From the NCBI RefSeq assembly GCF_012927205.1, contig NZ_JABBGC010000004.1:722485-786484 (forward strand): 64,000 bases of DNA, in the 5' to 3' direction. This DNA is from Chitinophaga fulva. GTDB lineage: Bacteria; Bacteroidota; Bacteroidia; Chitinophagales; Chitinophagaceae. Under the pieces are notes generated by a model. It was given only the letters and a program-made list of their open reading frames with translations. It ran no database searches and was not told the origin of the DNA. Positions 18,012 to 27,793 of the stretch are shown here, one piece after another (the first letter of the stretch is position 1; each line of letters starts with the position of its first letter). Both the position numbers and the translations under genes were made by a program.

Positions 18012-19985
18012 ATGTTGAACGCAAAAATTCCAGCCGGCCCATTAAATACTAAATGGGAAGACTATAAAGGACATTGTAAACTGGTAAACCCTGCCAACAA
18101 GCGCAGCCTCGAAGTGATCGTGATTGGTACTGGTTTGGCCGGCGCTTCAGCAGCGGCTTCATTAGGTGAGTTAGGGTATAAGGTTAAAGCATTCTGCTTT
18201 CAGGATAGTCCGCGTCGCGCGCACAGTATTGCTGCCCAGGGTGGTATCAATGCTGCTAAAAACTACCAGAACGACGGTGACTCCGTTTACCGCCTGTTCT
18301 ATGATACAGTAAAAGGTGGCGACTACCGCGCCCGCGAAGCCAACGTGCATCGCCTGGCGGAGGTGAGTGGCAATATTATAGATCAATGCGTGGCCCAGGG
18401 TGTTCCCTTTGCCCGTGAATACGGTGGACTGCTGAGCAACCGCTCTTTCGGTGGTACACAGGTACAACGTACTTTCTACGCTGCCGGTCAAACCGGTCAG
18501 CAGCTCCTGCTCGGTGCTTACTCAGCCCTGGAGCGTCAGGTGGCACTGGGTAACGTGAAAATGTATTCCCGCCACGAAATGCTGGATATCGTTAAGATCG
18601 ACGGCAAAGCACGCGGTATCATCGCCCGTGACCTGATCACCGGTGAACTGGAACGCCATTTCGGTCATGCTGTACTGATCTGCAGCGGCGGTTATGGTAA
18701 CGTATTCTTCCTGTCCACCAACGCGATGGGCTCTAACGTAACGGCAGCCTGGAAAGCCACTAAAAACGGTGCTTACTTCGCCAACCCCTGCTTTACACAG
18801 ATCCACCCTACCTGTATCCCGGTATCCGGCGATCACCAGTCCAAACTGACCCTCATGTCAGAATCACTGCGTAACGACGGCCGCATCTGGGTACCCAAAA
18901 AACAAAACGACAATCGCAAAGCCAGCGAAATTCCGGAAGAAGAAAGAGACTACTACCTGGAAAGAAGATATCCTGCCTTTGGTAACCTCGTTCCCCGCGA
19001 CGTGGCCTCCCGCGCTGCGAAGGAAAGATGCGATGCCGGCTATGGCGTAGGTACTTCCAAACAAGCGGTATTCCTCGACTTCGCCGCTGCCATCGAACGT
19101 TATGGCAACATCGAAGCCGGTAAACGCCAGCTCTCCAATCTCTCTAAAGCAGAGATCATAAAACTGGGTAAAGAAGTAGTAGCGGAAAAATATGGTAACC
19201 TGTTCGATATGTACGCCAAAATCACCGGCGAAAACCCATACGAACAACCCATGCGTATCTATCCTGCCGTACACTATACCATGGGCGGCCTGTGGGTAGA
19301 CTACGAACTGCAAACCACCGTTCCCGGCCTGTACTCCCTCGGTGAAGCCAACTTCTCCGATCACGGTGCTAACCGCCTCGGCGCTTCTGCACTGATGCAG
19401 GGCCTGGCAGATGGTTACTTCGTCATCCCTTACACCCTCGGTAACTACCTGGCAGATGAAATCCGCACCAAAGCTATCCCAACAGACCACCCGGCCTTCG
19501 TGGAAGCTGAAAAACAGGTGAAAGACACCATCTCCAAACTGATGGGCATCAAAGGAACCAAGTCTGTAGACCACTTCCATAAAAAACTCGGTAAGATCAT
19601 GTGGGACAAGTGCGGTATGGCACGTAACGAACAAGGTCTGAAAGAAGCCATCGAAGAAATCAAAGCCCTGCGCGCTGAGTTCTGGAAAGATGTGCGTGTA
19701 CCGGGTGTTGAAAAAGAATTCAACCCTGAACTGGAGAAAGCCGGCCGTGTAGCCGACTTCCTGGAACTGGGCGAACTGATGTGCATCGATGCGCTGCAAC
19801 GCCGCGAATCCTGCGGTGGCCACTTCCGTGAAGAGTCCCAGACTCCGGATGGCGAAGCACAACGTGATGATGCTAACTTCAGCTACGTAGCTGCCTGGGA
19901 ATACAAAGGCCCCGGCCAGTTTGAACTGCACAAGGAAGAACTGAAATTTGAAGAAGTAATTCCTTCTCAACGTAGCTATAAATAA
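18012..19985 (+). CDS. sdhA: Succinate dehydrogenase/fumarate reductase flavoprotein subunit
   Basis: A 657-residue FAD subunit. The dinucleotide motif is [20 protein letters not shown] (glycines 39, 41, 44) and the covalent FAD site is His71 in [15 protein letters not shown]. The capping domain contains [20 protein letters not shown], and the C-terminal part has the [20 protein letters not shown] block. The length is typical for Bacteroidota/epsilon-type SdhA (about 640-660). It acts in the TCA cycle on the inner membrane with SdhB and SdhC; direction (oxidation or fumarate reduction) cannot be read from sequence. ATG start with a purine-rich TAAGGATAT stretch just upstream. Confidence 0.97.
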   Translation: MLNAKIPAGPLNTKWEDYKGHCKLVNPANKRSLEVIVIGTGLAGASAAASLGELGYKVKAFCFQDSPRRAHSIAAQGGINAAKNYQNDGDSVYRLFYDTVKGGDYRAREANVHRLAEVSGNIIDQCVAQGVPFAREYGGLLSNRSFGGTQVQRTFYAAGQTGQQLLLGAYSALERQVALGNVKMYSRHEMLDIVKIDGKARGIIARDLITGELERHFGHAVLICSGGYGNVFFLSTNAMGSNVTAAWKATKNGAYFANPCFTQIHPTCIPVSGDHQSKLTLMSESLRNDGRIWVPKKQNDNRKASEIPEEERDYYLERRYPAFGNLVPRDVASRAAKERCDAGYGVGTSKQAVFLDFAAAIERYGNIEAGKRQLSNLSKAEIIKLGKEVVAEKYGNLFDMYAKITGENPYEQPMRIYPAVHYTMGGLWVDYELQTTVPGLYSLGEANFSDHGANRLGASALMQGLADGYFVIPYTLGNYLADEIRTKAIPTDHPAFVEAEKQVKDTISKLMGIKGTKSVDHFHKKLGKIMWDKCGMARNEQGLKEAIEEIKALRAEFWKDVRVPGVEKEFNPELEKAGRVADFLELGELMCIDALQRRESCGGHFREESQTPDGEAQRDDANFSYVAAWEYKGPGQFELHKEELKFEEVIPSQRSYK

Positions 19986-20048
19986 GGGTATTGGCCCATT
20001 GCTTTACAGGGGGCCAGGATTGTAAAATAAAATAATTGTCCAGCGAAT

Positions 20049-20813
20049 ATGGAACATTATAACATGAACCTCACCTTAAAGGTGTGGAAACAAAAAAACA
20101 CAAATGCTCAGGGTGGATTTGAAACATACGCTGTAAAAGATATTTCTTCTGAAATGTCTTTCCTCGAAATGTTTGACGTGCTGAACGAGCAACTGATCAA
20201 CGAAGGAAAAGACCCGATCGCATTTGACCACGACTGCCGCGAAGGTATCTGTGGTATGTGCTCCATGCACATCAATGGCCGCGCACACGGTCCATGGGCT
20301 GGTACTACTACCTGCCAGCTGCACATGCGCGCTTTCAAAGACGGTGATACCATCACGGTAGAACCATGGAGATCTGATGCTTTCCCTGTACTGAGAGACC
20401 TCACTGTAGACAGAACTGCATTTGACCGTATCATCGAAGCGGGTGGTTATATCTCTGTAAACACCGGCAACGCCCAGGATGCTAACTGCCTCCCGGTTGA
20501 TAAACACAAAGCGGACCTGGCCTTTGCGGCTGCGGCCTGTATCGGTTGTGGTGCCTGCGTGGCAGCTTGTAAGAACTCTTCTGCGATGCTGTTCGTGTCT
20601 GCAAAAGTTTCCCAGCTGGCACTGCTGCCACAAGGTGAACCTGAACGCCAGACCCGTGTGCTCAACATGGTGGCTCAAATGGACAAGGAAGGTTTCGGTA
20701 GCTGTACCAACACCGGCGCCTGCGAAGCAGAATGCCCGAAAGAAATCTCCCTCACCAATATCGCCCGCCTCAACAGAGAATTCATTGGCGCTGGCCTTAG
20801 TTCTGAGAAATAG
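20049..20813 (+). CDS. sdhB: Succinate dehydrogenase/fumarate reductase iron-sulfur subunit
   Basis: A 254-residue iron-sulfur subunit. All three cluster motifs are present: the [2Fe-2S] set [19 protein letters not shown] with a later Cys in TTTC, then [11 protein letters not shown] and [15 protein letters not shown] for the [4Fe-4S] and [3Fe-4S] clusters. It transfers electrons from SdhA flavin to the quinone site at SdhC. Two ATG codons are possible (20049 and 20064); I kept the first, but [10 protein letters not shown] from the second is equally plausible. It is the last gene of sdhCAB, ended by a strong hairpin. Confidence 0.96.
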   Translation: MEHYNMNLTLKVWKQKNTNAQGGFETYAVKDISSEMSFLEMFDVLNEQLINEGKDPIAFDHDCREGICGMCSMHINGRAHGPWAGTTTCQLHMRAFKDGDTITVEPWRSDAFPVLRDLTVDRTAFDRIIEAGGYISVNTGNAQDANCLPVDKHKADLAFAAAACIGCGACVAACKNSSAMLFVSAKVSQLALLPQGEPERQTRVLNMVAQMDKEGFGSCTNTGACEAECPKEISLTNIARLNREFIGAGLSSEK

Positions 20814-20830
20814 TCTTGACTATATAATGC

Positions 20831-20869
20831 AAAAAAACGGCGCAGGTGTTTTACCTGCGCCGTTTTTTT
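20831..20869. terminator. Bidirectional terminator between sdhB and the phytase gene
   Basis: A 17-bp perfect stem (AAAAAAACGGCGCAGGT 20831-20847 with its complement 20853-20869) around GTTTT. T-runs on both strands serve the convergent sdhCAB and phytase operons. Confidence 0.92.
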
Positions 20870-20886
20870 TATGGATCGATGATCGG

Positions 20887-21927
20887 TTACTTAATCCTCG
20901 CTGCGATGTCACGCCAATCATAGTAATGGAAGGTCTTGTCTGTACTCATCACCACAAAAATACCCTGTGGATATTTAGGGCCAAGGTTGACATTCACCAC
21001 ATCGGAACCATCACTGTTGATAGCAGATACGGGTATCTTCGCCAGTAATGCCGGATGTGTATCTTCCCTGCGGTAGATGTTGAAACTGTTGGCATCCTGA
21101 TCAGATACAAGAATAAAACCGGTACTGTCGCTTGTTTTGTAAATGCTGATGCCTTCGTTGTCGGCCTTGAATTCACCACTGCCAAATAACGCCAGCTCCT
21201 GATCTCCACGGGCAGGATCTGCATAATACCGGCGAACACCCGTCTGCTCATCTGAATAATACACATATCCCAGCTCGTTGTCTACCGCTACACTTTCAAT
21301 TTCTTTCTTCCCGCTGTAGGCGCCAAATTTACGTACAACCGTTCCTGTTACTTGCCCTTTGCCGTTGTCGGTCAACTGGTACTGCCACAGGTAACCCTGT
21401 GCAGGACCGGATTTGCGGCTAACGATCGCAAAGATGGCTTTGTCTGTTGGCCGTGTGTACAGGCTGATGCCCATAGGGCCGCGCTCTTTTTCACCGGCAA
21501 ACACTTCCAGGCCGCCATTGTCAATCGGCTCCATGTCCGGCAGACGGTAAATACGCAGTTTGTTGGTTTCCCGTTCTGTTGTCACAGCAATGTCCACCGG
21601 CTGATTGTTCAGCAGCAGACCATAGGCAATATCCACATTATTAGGCCGTTTCAGACCGGCGATCTTCTTTACGACCTGGCCATCCAGGTTGTATACATAT
21701 AAAGCCCCGTCTGTGTTTTTATCTGTGCCGATGATCAGGCTTTTGCTGCTGTCAGCCTTGTTGATCCAGATGGCCGGATCATCGCTGTCATATTGTGTGA
21801 CAGGGGTGACAGCCACCGGTTTTACCGCATCGGCAGCCGGTGCTGGTATAGGCTTATGTTGTTTGTTGTTACAGGCAGTGAAGCCGGCAAAGATGCCGGC
21901 TACTGCTACTATTTTTCCATATTTCAT
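20887..21927 (-). CDS. Beta-propeller phytase lipoprotein
   Basis: A 346-residue phytase of the beta-propeller (BPP) type, which releases phosphate from inositol hexakisphosphate using calcium. The N-terminus is a lipoprotein signal (VAVAGIFAGFTACNNK, lipid on Cys). Propeller hallmarks are TQYDSDDPAIWINKADSSKS, IIGTDKNTDGALYVYNLDG, LKRPNNVDIAYG, IESVAVDNELGYVYYSDEQT and DNEGISIYKT, which carry the acidic calcium and phosphate ligands. The start is ATG 21927, giving a typical lipoprotein leader; an in-frame ATG at 22026 overlaps the upstream gene. It is the last gene of the TonB receptor/lipoprotein/phytase operon, implying surface or periplasmic phytate breakdown. Confidence 0.93.
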   Translation of the reverse strand: MKYGKIVAVAGIFAGFTACNNKQHKPIPAPAADAVKPVAVTPVTQYDSDDPAIWINKADSSKSLIIGTDKNTDGALYVYNLDGQVVKKIAGLKRPNNVDIAYGLLLNNQPVDIAVTTERETNKLRIYRLPDMEPIDNGGLEVFAGEKERGPMGISLYTRPTDKAIFAIVSRKSGPAQGYLWQYQLTDNGKGQVTGTVVRKFGAYSGKKEIESVAVDNELGYVYYSDEQTGVRRYYADPARGDQELALFGSGEFKADNEGISIYKTSDSTGFILVSDQDANSFNIYRREDTHPALLAKIPVSAINSDGSDVVNVNLGPKYPQGIFVVMSTDKTFHYYDWRDIAARIK

Positions 21928-21985
21928 ATAAAATCCCAAATCAGTCAATCCAATTACTAAATCTAAAAATAACCAAATAACCCCA

Positions 21986-23353
21986 TTAATGCTGGTTACC
22001 GCTGCCATCCTGTTGATAAGCGCCAATGTCTTTACCAGGACGCATTACGTCGGCAGCAGCTTCTGTTTTGATCGTCGTGATATTCATGGGGGCAAACTGG
22101 CTGTTACCTTTTCCAACGGCCGGAGAAGTTGGCTTCACGCGGAAGTTGGAAGTGCCCTGTTGTAACAGTGGCAATGGTTGTTGTTTCCAGGTGATCGGTG
22201 GTGTTTTAACGGTGCCGCCGAGGGTGGTGTAGTCAAACTGATCTACATCATAAGTATAGAATGCAGGATTGTTTTGTTTGACCTCCCCATGGATATCTGT
22301 AGTGGTAAATACAGATACACCGTCTGTTGCATTGAACTGGTTCAACAGCGTAGGGGCGTTACCGTAAAACAGGTTATTGCCATAGGTGAGGTTGGCAAGG
22401 TCTGCACCGGTACCGGCGCCGCCTACTACGCGCATGCTTACACGACAGTTGATGAAGAGGTTATTGAACGCCTTTCCTTTCGCAAAAGCTTCGAAGTTGA
22501 TACCGCCGCCACGGCCTTCTTTCGTTTGCCGGAAGCCGCAGTTGACCATGGTATTGTTGTAGATATATACATTGGCCTGCACGGTTTTATCACCGGAGTT
22601 GGATACTTTGAATGCATTGGTAGCTGCGCCGATGGCTACGTTGTACGCCACATCGCCAACAGTACCGGATTTCATGTTCAATGCTTCACCGCCTTTTTCA
22701 CCGCACATTTCGAATGTGTTGCGCAGAATGCTGATACGGCCGCCATCTGTACGGATAGCATCGTCTTTACTGCCTCTGATCCAGCAATCTTCCAGGATGA
22801 AGTTCTTGTCCACATTGGCGAAGTAGATCATGTAACGAGGGTCGCCTGCTTTATACACGTCATTACCGATAGCCACAGGACCGCCGGCAAATTCAAGATG
22901 CGTCCATTTCAGGACCAGGTCACCACCTTGTTTGTCTTTAGCCGGTGTACACTGAATGCCGCCCCAGATGCCTTTAAAAGCATTGTCAGTGGTACGCAGT
23001 TGTTCTGATACGGTGATATAGTTAGGCGCATCTTTGGTGCCGAGGCTGATCAGGCTTCCGTTCACGGTAATCTGCGGGCTTTTCAGCTGGCTGCTGCCAT
23101 CGCCGAGGGCAATCAGTTTTACGCCGCTTTGCATATAGAGGGTATCACCGTCATTGATGGTGATATCGGTAGCGAAATAGTAGGTTTTGCCAGCCAGCAG
23201 CGTACCCTGAATGGCGCCGGACAACGTGTCTGAAGTAATCGGTTTGCTGGGAGTGACCACCGGTTTGGATACCAGCACATCTGCTTCTTTATGGCAGGAA
23301 GTGAGGATAGTACCTGTGGTGATAGCGGCAAGTATATATTGATGCAATTTCAT
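21986..23353 (-). CDS. Right-handed beta-helix lipoprotein in the phytase operon
   Basis: A 455-residue lipoprotein (signal IITTGTILTS-type core, lipid on Cys20 of LTSCHKEAD). Residues about 50-440 have repeated short strands and turns typical of a parallel beta-helix: VNGSLISLG, ILRNTFEMCG, VYIYNNTMVNCG, KAFNNLFINCR, LTYGNNLFYG. An Asp/Asn/Gly-rich segment (GSKDDAIRTDGGRISILRN) resembles ligand-binding coils. The gene starts 12 bases after the TonB receptor and is followed by phytase, so it may bind phytate or another ligand at the cell surface. No catalytic residues can be named, so binding versus hydrolysis is undecided. Confidence 0.85.
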   Translation of the reverse strand: MKLHQYILAAITTGTILTSCHKEADVLVSKPVVTPSKPITSDTLSGAIQGTLLAGKTYYFATDITINDGDTLYMQSGVKLIALGDGSSQLKSPQITVNGSLISLGTKDAPNYITVSEQLRTTDNAFKGIWGGIQCTPAKDKQGGDLVLKWTHLEFAGGPVAIGNDVYKAGDPRYMIYFANVDKNFILEDCWIRGSKDDAIRTDGGRISILRNTFEMCGEKGGEALNMKSGTVGDVAYNVAIGAATNAFKVSNSGDKTVQANVYIYNNTMVNCGFRQTKEGRGGGINFEAFAKGKAFNNLFINCRVSMRVVGGAGTGADLANLTYGNNLFYGNAPTLLNQFNATDGVSVFTTTDIHGEVKQNNPAFYTYDVDQFDYTTLGGTVKTPPITWKQQPLPLLQQGTSNFRVKPTSPAVGKGNSQFAPMNITTIKTEAAADVMRPGKDIGAYQQDGSGNQH

Positions 23354-23365
23354 GTTCGTAAGGTT

Positions 23366-26140
23366 TTAGAGTTTGAAACGGAGGCCCAGCAGGTAAGTCT
23401 GGCCGTAAGTGTTTTTGCGTACAGATACATTTTTACCCACTGTTTGTTGCGGTACACCGGCGGCAGATTTTTCTGTGTTGGCGCTCTTGATGAACAGCTC
23501 ATAAGGGGTGTTCAGCAGGTTGCCCACTTTGGCGTAAGCATACAGTTTCTTCCAGATTCTTTTTTCGGCAGAGAAATCCAGTTGCACAAAGCCTTTCTGC
23601 CAGATATCGTTGTTGTAAAACTGTGATACGATGTCAATACGTTCGCCGGTATATACCATGGCCAGTTGTGCGTCGAGGCCGGAATGTGCGTCCTTGTACA
23701 GCAGGGAGAGGTTACCGATATGTTTGGATTGTCCTTGCAGCGGGCGTTCCTGGCTAACGGTTTTCTGGGTGATGTTACCGTTGTCTTCACGGTACCACTG
23801 CATTTTATTGCTGGTGATGGAAGAGTTGGTATAGGTATAGTTCAGACGGATACCAAATTTGCGGATATACTTGGCGGCTTCCAGTTCAAAACCATAGTTG
23901 GTAGCGGTACCGAAGTTACCGCTCATTAGGTTGATACTGCGGCCGTTTTGTACCAGTGCAGATTCAATCGGGTCTTTGATGCGTTTGTAGAATACGCCTG
24001 CCAGCAGCTGGTCCAGTGCTTTGGGGAAGTATTCATAACGTAAGTCGAAGTTATCGGAGGTAGCTCTTTTCAGATACGGGTTGCCCACTTCAGGATAATC
24101 CTGGTCAGGATCTCCGCCGCGGTGAGGAATCATTTCATAGAAACCAGGGCGGCTGATAGCGGAGTAGTAGGAGAGACGCACATTTTGTTTGTTGTCAGGC
24201 ATGTACTTGAAGTGGATGCCTGGCAGCACGTCTACATATTTAACAGAGCCGGTTTTACCTTCTACGGAAGATGGCACGGCAGATTCCCAGGAAGCTTTGG
24301 TATGTTCTACCCTAATGCCGGCGAGGGTTTGCAGGCGGCCGATCTGGAATTTTACCTGGCCGTAATAAGCAGCCACGTTTTCAGTGAAATCATAGTTCAG
24401 GGCATTGTCAGGAGCACCAACCCTGTTGAAGAGGGAGAGTTTGTGTGCGTCGATGTCACCATTGAAAGCCTGCGTGGTGGAGTCGGGGCGCAGCGTGTAT
24501 TCGTCATAGTAACTATGGCGTTGTTTGTTGCGGTACATTCCGCCTACAGAGATTTCTGTTTTTACATTCCCGATTTTCGGTGTGTAAACGAAGTTGAGAT
24601 AGCCACTTTTATCTTCGTCTGAGTTGCGGGCCCATTCGTGGGTAACGCCTTCCAGCGCATCCAGCAACACAGGCTCTTGTTTCAGGGTGTTGTCTTTCTG
24701 AGGAGTAACACCGGTGTTCACATTCAGTTCAGTACGGTTAGGTATGTTGGCAGTGGCTTTGGAGTAAACGGCAGACCAGTTCATATGCAGGTGGTGGGCC
24801 AGTTTGTGGTCGCCCTGCAAGGTAAAGTTGCTGATCTGTTGTACGCTGCGTTCGCTGCGGTAGTTGTTGCTCACCCTGCCGGAACCCGGTACGGTGCGGC
24901 CCAGTTCGAGGCTGGTGTCTGTGCTGAAGCGGAACAGGTTCTGGCCCAGGTTCATATAGGCAGCATATAAGGAGATCTGGTGATCGTCATTGAACTCGTA
25001 ATCCACTTTAGCGTGCATGCCTGTCCGTTGTTGCTGGATAGAATACGTCCTGTTTTTGGCGGCAGTGAAAGCGGGGGTGTTATCGTTTTTGTCCACTTCC
25101 GTTTGTAGGTATAGGGATTCGTTGGAGCGATAAGTATTTTGATAGCTGATGCCTGCGATGGCGCCCAGTTTACCATTTTTGCTGCGGCCACCGGCGCTGA
25201 TGCCAAACACACTGGCTACCGGGGCTTTGCTGGTATTCAGGTGCAGCGGGGTGTTGGTGAAATCGTTGATGTTGGCTTCGTAGTTGTTGCCGTTGCGGAT
25301 ACGCGGAGATGTTTTGGTAGAGCCGCTTCTGCTGAAACGGGTGAAGTCATTGTCAAACAGCGTTTGTGCGTAACCGATAGCGGCATTGGCATTCAGCATA
25401 AAATGTTTCGGGGCGTCTTTCATCACCATGTTGGTGGCGCCGCCGATGGCATCGCCTTCCATATTGGGGGTGACGGCTTTATATACTTCGAGGCGGTCTA
25501 CCAGGTCGGCCGGGAAGATGTCGAGCGGAACATACCTGTTTTTGTTGTCCGGGCTGGGGATTTTGATACCGTTGATCAAAGTGTACTGGTATCTTTTGTC
25601 CATGCCACGGATGATCGCATACTGGCCGTCGCCGTTGTTGCTGCGTTCCAGTGATACGCCGGATATACGTTGCATAACGTTGGCGATGGTGATGTCCGGA
25701 GATACCTGGATAGCGGCGGCAGACACTGCGTTCAGCACCATATCTGCTTTTTGCACGGTCTTCAGTACGCTTTTCTCGCTGCCTTTGTCACCTTTACCGG
25801 TAACGGTAAGGGTTTTCAGGGCTACATCTTTAGATTCCATTTCGATGTTCAGGCTGCTCACCTGTCCTTCGCAATGGATTTTCTTTTCCACTTCATGATG
25901 TCCGAGGTCTTTTACCTTGATTTCATAATCGCCCACTGGTACATTGCGGAAGACGAAACTGCCGTCCAGACCGGTGGTACCGGTAGCGGTATAGTGTTCG
26001 TTTTTCAGCTTCACCGCTGCACCTGTCAGCGGTTGACCTGTTTGTTTGTCGGTTACAGTTCCTTTCACGCCGGTGGTTGTTTGTGCGATGGCACCAATTC
26101 CCGACATGATAAAGATGAATAATGGTAAAAATAACTTCAT
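23366..26140 (-). CDS. TonB-dependent receptor with CarboxypepD_reg domain (predicted phytate/inositol-phosphate uptake)
   Basis: A 924-residue outer-membrane receptor. After a signal peptide (LFLPLFIFIMSGIGAIAQ) comes a CarboxypepD_reg-like domain (about 22-105, GVKGTVTDKQTGQPLTGAAV), then a plug (ITIANVMQRISGVSLERSN, IIRGMDKRYQYTLINGIKIP, GDAIGGATNMVMKDAP) and a 22-strand type beta barrel ending in the aromatic C-terminus TYGQTYLLGLRFKL. No SusD partner follows; the next genes are a beta-helix lipoprotein and a beta-propeller phytase. I infer uptake of phytate or its products, not siderophores. The start is taken as ATG 26140, giving the usual MK-hydrophobic leader; ATG 26152 is in frame. 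A four-repeat Pho-box-like array lies 66-105 bases upstream. Confidence 0.93.
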   Translation of the reverse strand: MKLFLPLFIFIMSGIGAIAQTTTGVKGTVTDKQTGQPLTGAAVKLKNEHYTATGTTGLDGSFVFRNVPVGDYEIKVKDLGHHEVEKKIHCEGQVSSLNIEMESKDVALKTLTVTGKGDKGSEKSVLKTVQKADMVLNAVSAAAIQVSPDITIANVMQRISGVSLERSNNGDGQYAIIRGMDKRYQYTLINGIKIPSPDNKNRYVPLDIFPADLVDRLEVYKAVTPNMEGDAIGGATNMVMKDAPKHFMLNANAAIGYAQTLFDNDFTRFSRSGSTKTSPRIRNGNNYEANINDFTNTPLHLNTSKAPVASVFGISAGGRSKNGKLGAIAGISYQNTYRSNESLYLQTEVDKNDNTPAFTAAKNRTYSIQQQRTGMHAKVDYEFNDDHQISLYAAYMNLGQNLFRFSTDTSLELGRTVPGSGRVSNNYRSERSVQQISNFTLQGDHKLAHHLHMNWSAVYSKATANIPNRTELNVNTGVTPQKDNTLKQEPVLLDALEGVTHEWARNSDEDKSGYLNFVYTPKIGNVKTEISVGGMYRNKQRHSYYDEYTLRPDSTTQAFNGDIDAHKLSLFNRVGAPDNALNYDFTENVAAYYGQVKFQIGRLQTLAGIRVEHTKASWESAVPSSVEGKTGSVKYVDVLPGIHFKYMPDNKQNVRLSYYSAISRPGFYEMIPHRGGDPDQDYPEVGNPYLKRATSDNFDLRYEYFPKALDQLLAGVFYKRIKDPIESALVQNGRSINLMSGNFGTATNYGFELEAAKYIRKFGIRLNYTYTNSSITSNKMQWYREDNGNITQKTVSQERPLQGQSKHIGNLSLLYKDAHSGLDAQLAMVYTGERIDIVSQFYNNDIWQKGFVQLDFSAEKRIWKKLYAYAKVGNLLNTPYELFIKSANTEKSAAGVPQQTVGKNVSVRKNTYGQTYLLGLRFKL

Positions 26141-26205
26141 ACAGTACAGCATTGTTTAGTTGGGGCGAAATAACCGCTCTTCCAGCACTGTAGCACTATA
26201 GAGGC

Positions 26206-26245
26206 CATTAAGTCTTTATGAAGGAATTATGAAGTTTGTATTAAG
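26206..26245 (-). promoter_or_regulatory. Pho-box-like array of four 11-bp-spaced heptamers
   Basis: Read on the minus strand: CTTAATA, CTTCATA, CTTCATA, CTTAATG, each followed by four non-conserved bases, so the repeats are exactly 11 bp apart (plus-strand starts 26239, 26228, 26217, 26206). The tandem CTKNATA-like heptamer plus four-base spacer is the same architecture as the E. coli PhoB box. It sits upstream of the TonB receptor/phytase operon, where phosphate control would make sense. Binding by a PhoB/OmpR-family regulator is inferred. Confidence 0.6.
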
Positions 26246-26382
26246 TTTCCGCAAACACGCTGAAGCGTTTTAGCAGTCCATCGAAATATGCTATTGACCG
26301 CTCATAATTCGTTTGCATGATTGCTGATATTTTTTATTATCATAGTACCGCTTTTAAAATCTTATTAAAATCTTGTTGGAAT

Positions 26383-27771
26383 ATGTCAGACAAATCCCGT
26401 AGGAAGTTTATCAAACATATAGGCAGCACTGCGGCGCTGCTGGGCATCGGCCAGCTGGCAGCCCTGGCAAAAGAAAATGAACCGGTGACCATCCTGCAAC
26501 CGGAGAAACCATTTTCCGCCAACGATAAAATCCGTGTTGCCTGCGTAGGCATGGGCATCATGGGCTTCGGCGACGTGGATACTGCTATTAAAGTACCGGG
26601 CGTGGAATTCGTGGCAGCAGCCGATCTCTATACAGGCCACCTGGACCGCGTAAAAGAGGTATATGGCTCCCAGATATTTACCACCCGCGATTACCGTGAA
26701 CTGTTGCACCGGAAAGATATTGACGCCATCATTGTGGCCACGCCCGATCACTGGCATGATACGATCTCCATCGCGGCGATGGAAGCGGGTAAGGCCGTGT
26801 ACTGCGAGAAACCTATGGTACAGCAGATAGAAGAAGGTCATAAAGTGATTGCCACGCAGCAACGCACCAAAGCGGTGTTTCAGGTGGGCAGTCAGCGGGT
26901 GAGCAGCATCGCCATGGCGGAGGCGCGTAAACGTTACCAGGCCGGCGAAATTGGTCAGCTGAACGTAGTGGAAGCCCGCATGGACCGCCACAGCGCACTC
27001 GGCGCCTGGCAGTATTCCATTCCTACCGACGCTTCCCCCGCTACAGTGGATTTTGACACCTTCCTGAAGGATACGGCCAAAATGCCTTTTGATGCAAAAC
27101 GTTTCTTCCGCTGGCGCAACTATCAGGCGTATGGCACCGGTATCCCCGGCGATCTGTTTGTACACCTGATTTCCGGCCTGCATTTCATCACCGGCTCTCT
27201 CGGCCCCACCAGCATCTATGCCAGCGGTAACTTGGTACAGTGGAAAGACGGCCGTGATGTGCCCGATGTGGTAGTGGCTATTTTCGACTATCCGGAAACG
27301 AAAGAACATCCTGCCTTCCAGATGACGCTCCGCGTGAACTTCGCAGACGGCAGCGGCGGTGGTGAATATACACGCCTGATCGGTACAGACGGCGTGATGG
27401 AAATGGGATGGAACGACTTCAAAATCAAAAAACATAAACTGCCCGAAGCTCCCGGCTATGGCGGATGGGACACCTTCCGCACTTTCACTGAAAAACAACA
27501 GGCTGAGTATGTGAAAGATTACAACGCCCGCTACGGCGCCAACGCCGGCAAACCGGCGGAGACTTCCAGCAACTACGCAGCCCCCGCAGGTTACGACGAC
27601 CGGCTGGACCACTTCAAAAATTTCTTTGAATCCATGCGTACAGGCAAGACCGTAGTAGAGGATGCCACCTTTGGCCTCCGTGCTGCCGGCCCGGCACTGG
27701 TCACCAATCAGAGCTACTTCAGCAAAAAACAGCTCCGCTGGGACCCGGTAAAAATGCGTGTGCTGGCTTAA
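26383..27771 (+). CDS. Gfo/Idh/MocA family oxidoreductase with Tat signal
   Basis: A 462-residue protein. The N-terminus SRRKFIKHIGSTAALLGIG is a twin-arginine export signal, so it folds with cofactor in the cytoplasm and acts in the periplasm. The Rossmann start is KIRVACVGMGIMGFGD, followed by EFVAAADLY. The family EKP motif is AVYCEKPMVQQ. A C-terminal alpha/beta substrate domain follows (DLFVHLISGLHFITG, FADGSGGGEYTRLIGTDG). Secreted Bacteroidota homologues act on sugars or glycosidic bonds with tightly bound NAD, but the substrate is unknown here. ATG 26383 is preferred because the twin-Arg motif follows at once; an upstream ATG at 26317 would add 22 residues. It is divergent from the TonB receptor operon. 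Confidence 0.9.
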   Translation: MSDKSRRKFIKHIGSTAALLGIGQLAALAKENEPVTILQPEKPFSANDKIRVACVGMGIMGFGDVDTAIKVPGVEFVAAADLYTGHLDRVKEVYGSQIFTTRDYRELLHRKDIDAIIVATPDHWHDTISIAAMEAGKAVYCEKPMVQQIEEGHKVIATQQRTKAVFQVGSQRVSSIAMAEARKRYQAGEIGQLNVVEARMDRHSALGAWQYSIPTDASPATVDFDTFLKDTAKMPFDAKRFFRWRNYQAYGTGIPGDLFVHLISGLHFITGSLGPTSIYASGNLVQWKDGRDVPDVVVAIFDYPETKEHPAFQMTLRVNFADGSGGGEYTRLIGTDGVMEMGWNDFKIKKHKLPEAPGYGGWDTFRTFTEKQQAEYVKDYNARYGANAGKPAETSSNYAAPAGYDDRLDHFKNFFESMRTGKTVVEDATFGLRAAGPALVTNQSYFSKKQLRWDPVKMRVLA

Positions 27772-27793
27772 TCAATACATTATCAACATATGG

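Noticed and set aside
23366-26140. SusC/SusD-type polysaccharide utilisation locus
   Set aside because: No SusD homologue or glycoside hydrolase follows the receptor; phytase and a beta-helix protein do.
26250-26272. Small dyad near the Gfo/Idh/MocA promoter (ACGCT-GA-AGCG)
   Set aside because: The arms are only 4-5 bases; too short to support an operator or terminator.
26386-27612. Long open frame antisense to the Gfo/Idh/MocA gene
   Set aside because: The sense frame has all family motifs and a Tat signal; the antisense frame is a codon-bias shadow.
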